The translations under genes and the position numbers were made by a program. Below, one piece after another: positions 5,462 through 5,709 of a stretch of DNA of 5,709 nt. Under the pieces are notes generated by a model. It saw only the letters and a list, made by a program, of their open reading frames with translations, did no database searches and was not told where the DNA came from. This DNA comes from Halieaceae bacterium (GTDB taxonomy: Bacteria; Pseudomonadota; Gammaproteobacteria; Pseudomonadales; Halieaceae). Each line of letters begins with the position of its first letter. The first letter of the stretch is position 1. The DNA lies in contig QXYP01000272.1 in NCBI GenBank assembly GCA_009886815.1, positions 1 through 5,709 of the forward strand. The letters run 5' to 3'.

Positions 5462-5709
5462 TCAGGGCGAAGGGCCCAGCTGGGTTAGGGCTTGGTAGGT
5501 CGCCACCTTTAAATCAAAGCGCAGGGCATCGCCGTAGGGTGCCCCCATTACCTGAGTCATGAGAATAACGACGAGGTCTTCTTTGGGGTCTATCCAGAAC
5601 TTGGTATTGGCGGCCCCGCCCCAGGAATAAGCCCCTTTCGATGAGATCACGCCCGTTTGGGCGGGATCGGTAATTACGCCTAAACCCAGCCCCGCAGACT
5701 GTCCGGGGT
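5462..5709 (-). CDS. Beta-lactamase-family serine hydrolase, C-terminal part (cut by window edge)
   Basis: The reading frame is open from the right edge to TGA at 5462-5464, giving the last 81 residues; the start and the SxxK nucleophile motif lie outside the window. The stretch GLGLGVITDPAQTGV, followed by KGAYSWGGAANTKFW and IDPKEDLVVILMTQ, is characteristic of class C beta-lactamase-related serine hydrolases (EstB-like esterases/PBP-like proteins). In these the WGG segment takes the place of the KTG triad on the active-site strand. Such proteins are usually esterases, lactonases or peptidases rather than true beta-lactamases, and the substrate cannot be deduced. A GTG at 5650 is internal and should not be taken as the start. 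The gene converges on the transporter with 3 nt between stops, so any transcription terminator for either gene must lie within the other's coding sequence. Confidence 0.9.
   Translation of the reverse strand, partial: PGQSAGLGLGVITDPAQTGVISSKGAYSWGGAANTKFWIDPKEDLVVILMTQVMGAPYGDALRFDLKVATYQALTQLGPSP

Overview
The window looks like chromosomal DNA from a Gram-negative bacterium, most likely a marine or aquatic gammaproteobacterium. This rests on the GC content (roughly mid-fifties percent by eye), the Shine-Dalgarno-led genes, the E. coli BetA-like dehydrogenase and the exported metallo-phosphodiesterase. The taxonomic placement is an inference of low certainty. I see no mobile element, CRISPR array, tRNA or rRNA.

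Layout: (1) 1-124 has no gene I can support. (2) 125-1096, minus strand, is a complete Fe(II)/2-oxoglutarate dioxygenase of the isopenicillin-N-synthase-like type. (3) 1097-1322 is a divergent intergenic region carrying a 16-bp near-perfect tandem duplication. (4) 1323-2414, plus strand, is an exported phosphodiesterase of the alkaline phosphatase/NPP superfamily with a serine at the nucleophile position. (5) 2415-2617 is an intergenic region with a strong hairpin, short spaced repeats and a perfect 14-bp tandem duplication touching the next ribosome binding site. (6) 2618-4324, plus strand, is a BetA-type choline dehydrogenase (GMC family) with a TTG start. (7) 4337-5458, plus strand, is an unusually short BCCT-like membrane transporter, 12 nt downstream of (6) and probably translationally coupled to it. 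(8) 5462-5709, minus strand, is the C-terminal part of a beta-lactamase-fold serine hydrolase that converges on (7) with only 3 nt between the stop codons.

Working model: the three plus-strand genes could form a choline-scavenging set. The exported phosphodiesterase would release choline or phosphocholine from a choline phosphodiester such as glycerophosphocholine, the compact BCCT protein would bring in the quaternary amine, and BetA would oxidise choline to betaine aldehyde and on towards glycine betaine. The dehydrogenase-transporter pairing is well supported by sequence. Including the phosphodiesterase is an inference from its position and active-site residue. No betI (regulator) or betB (betaine aldehyde dehydrogenase) lies in the window. 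The flanking minus-strand dioxygenase and serine hydrolase have no demonstrable link to this pathway.
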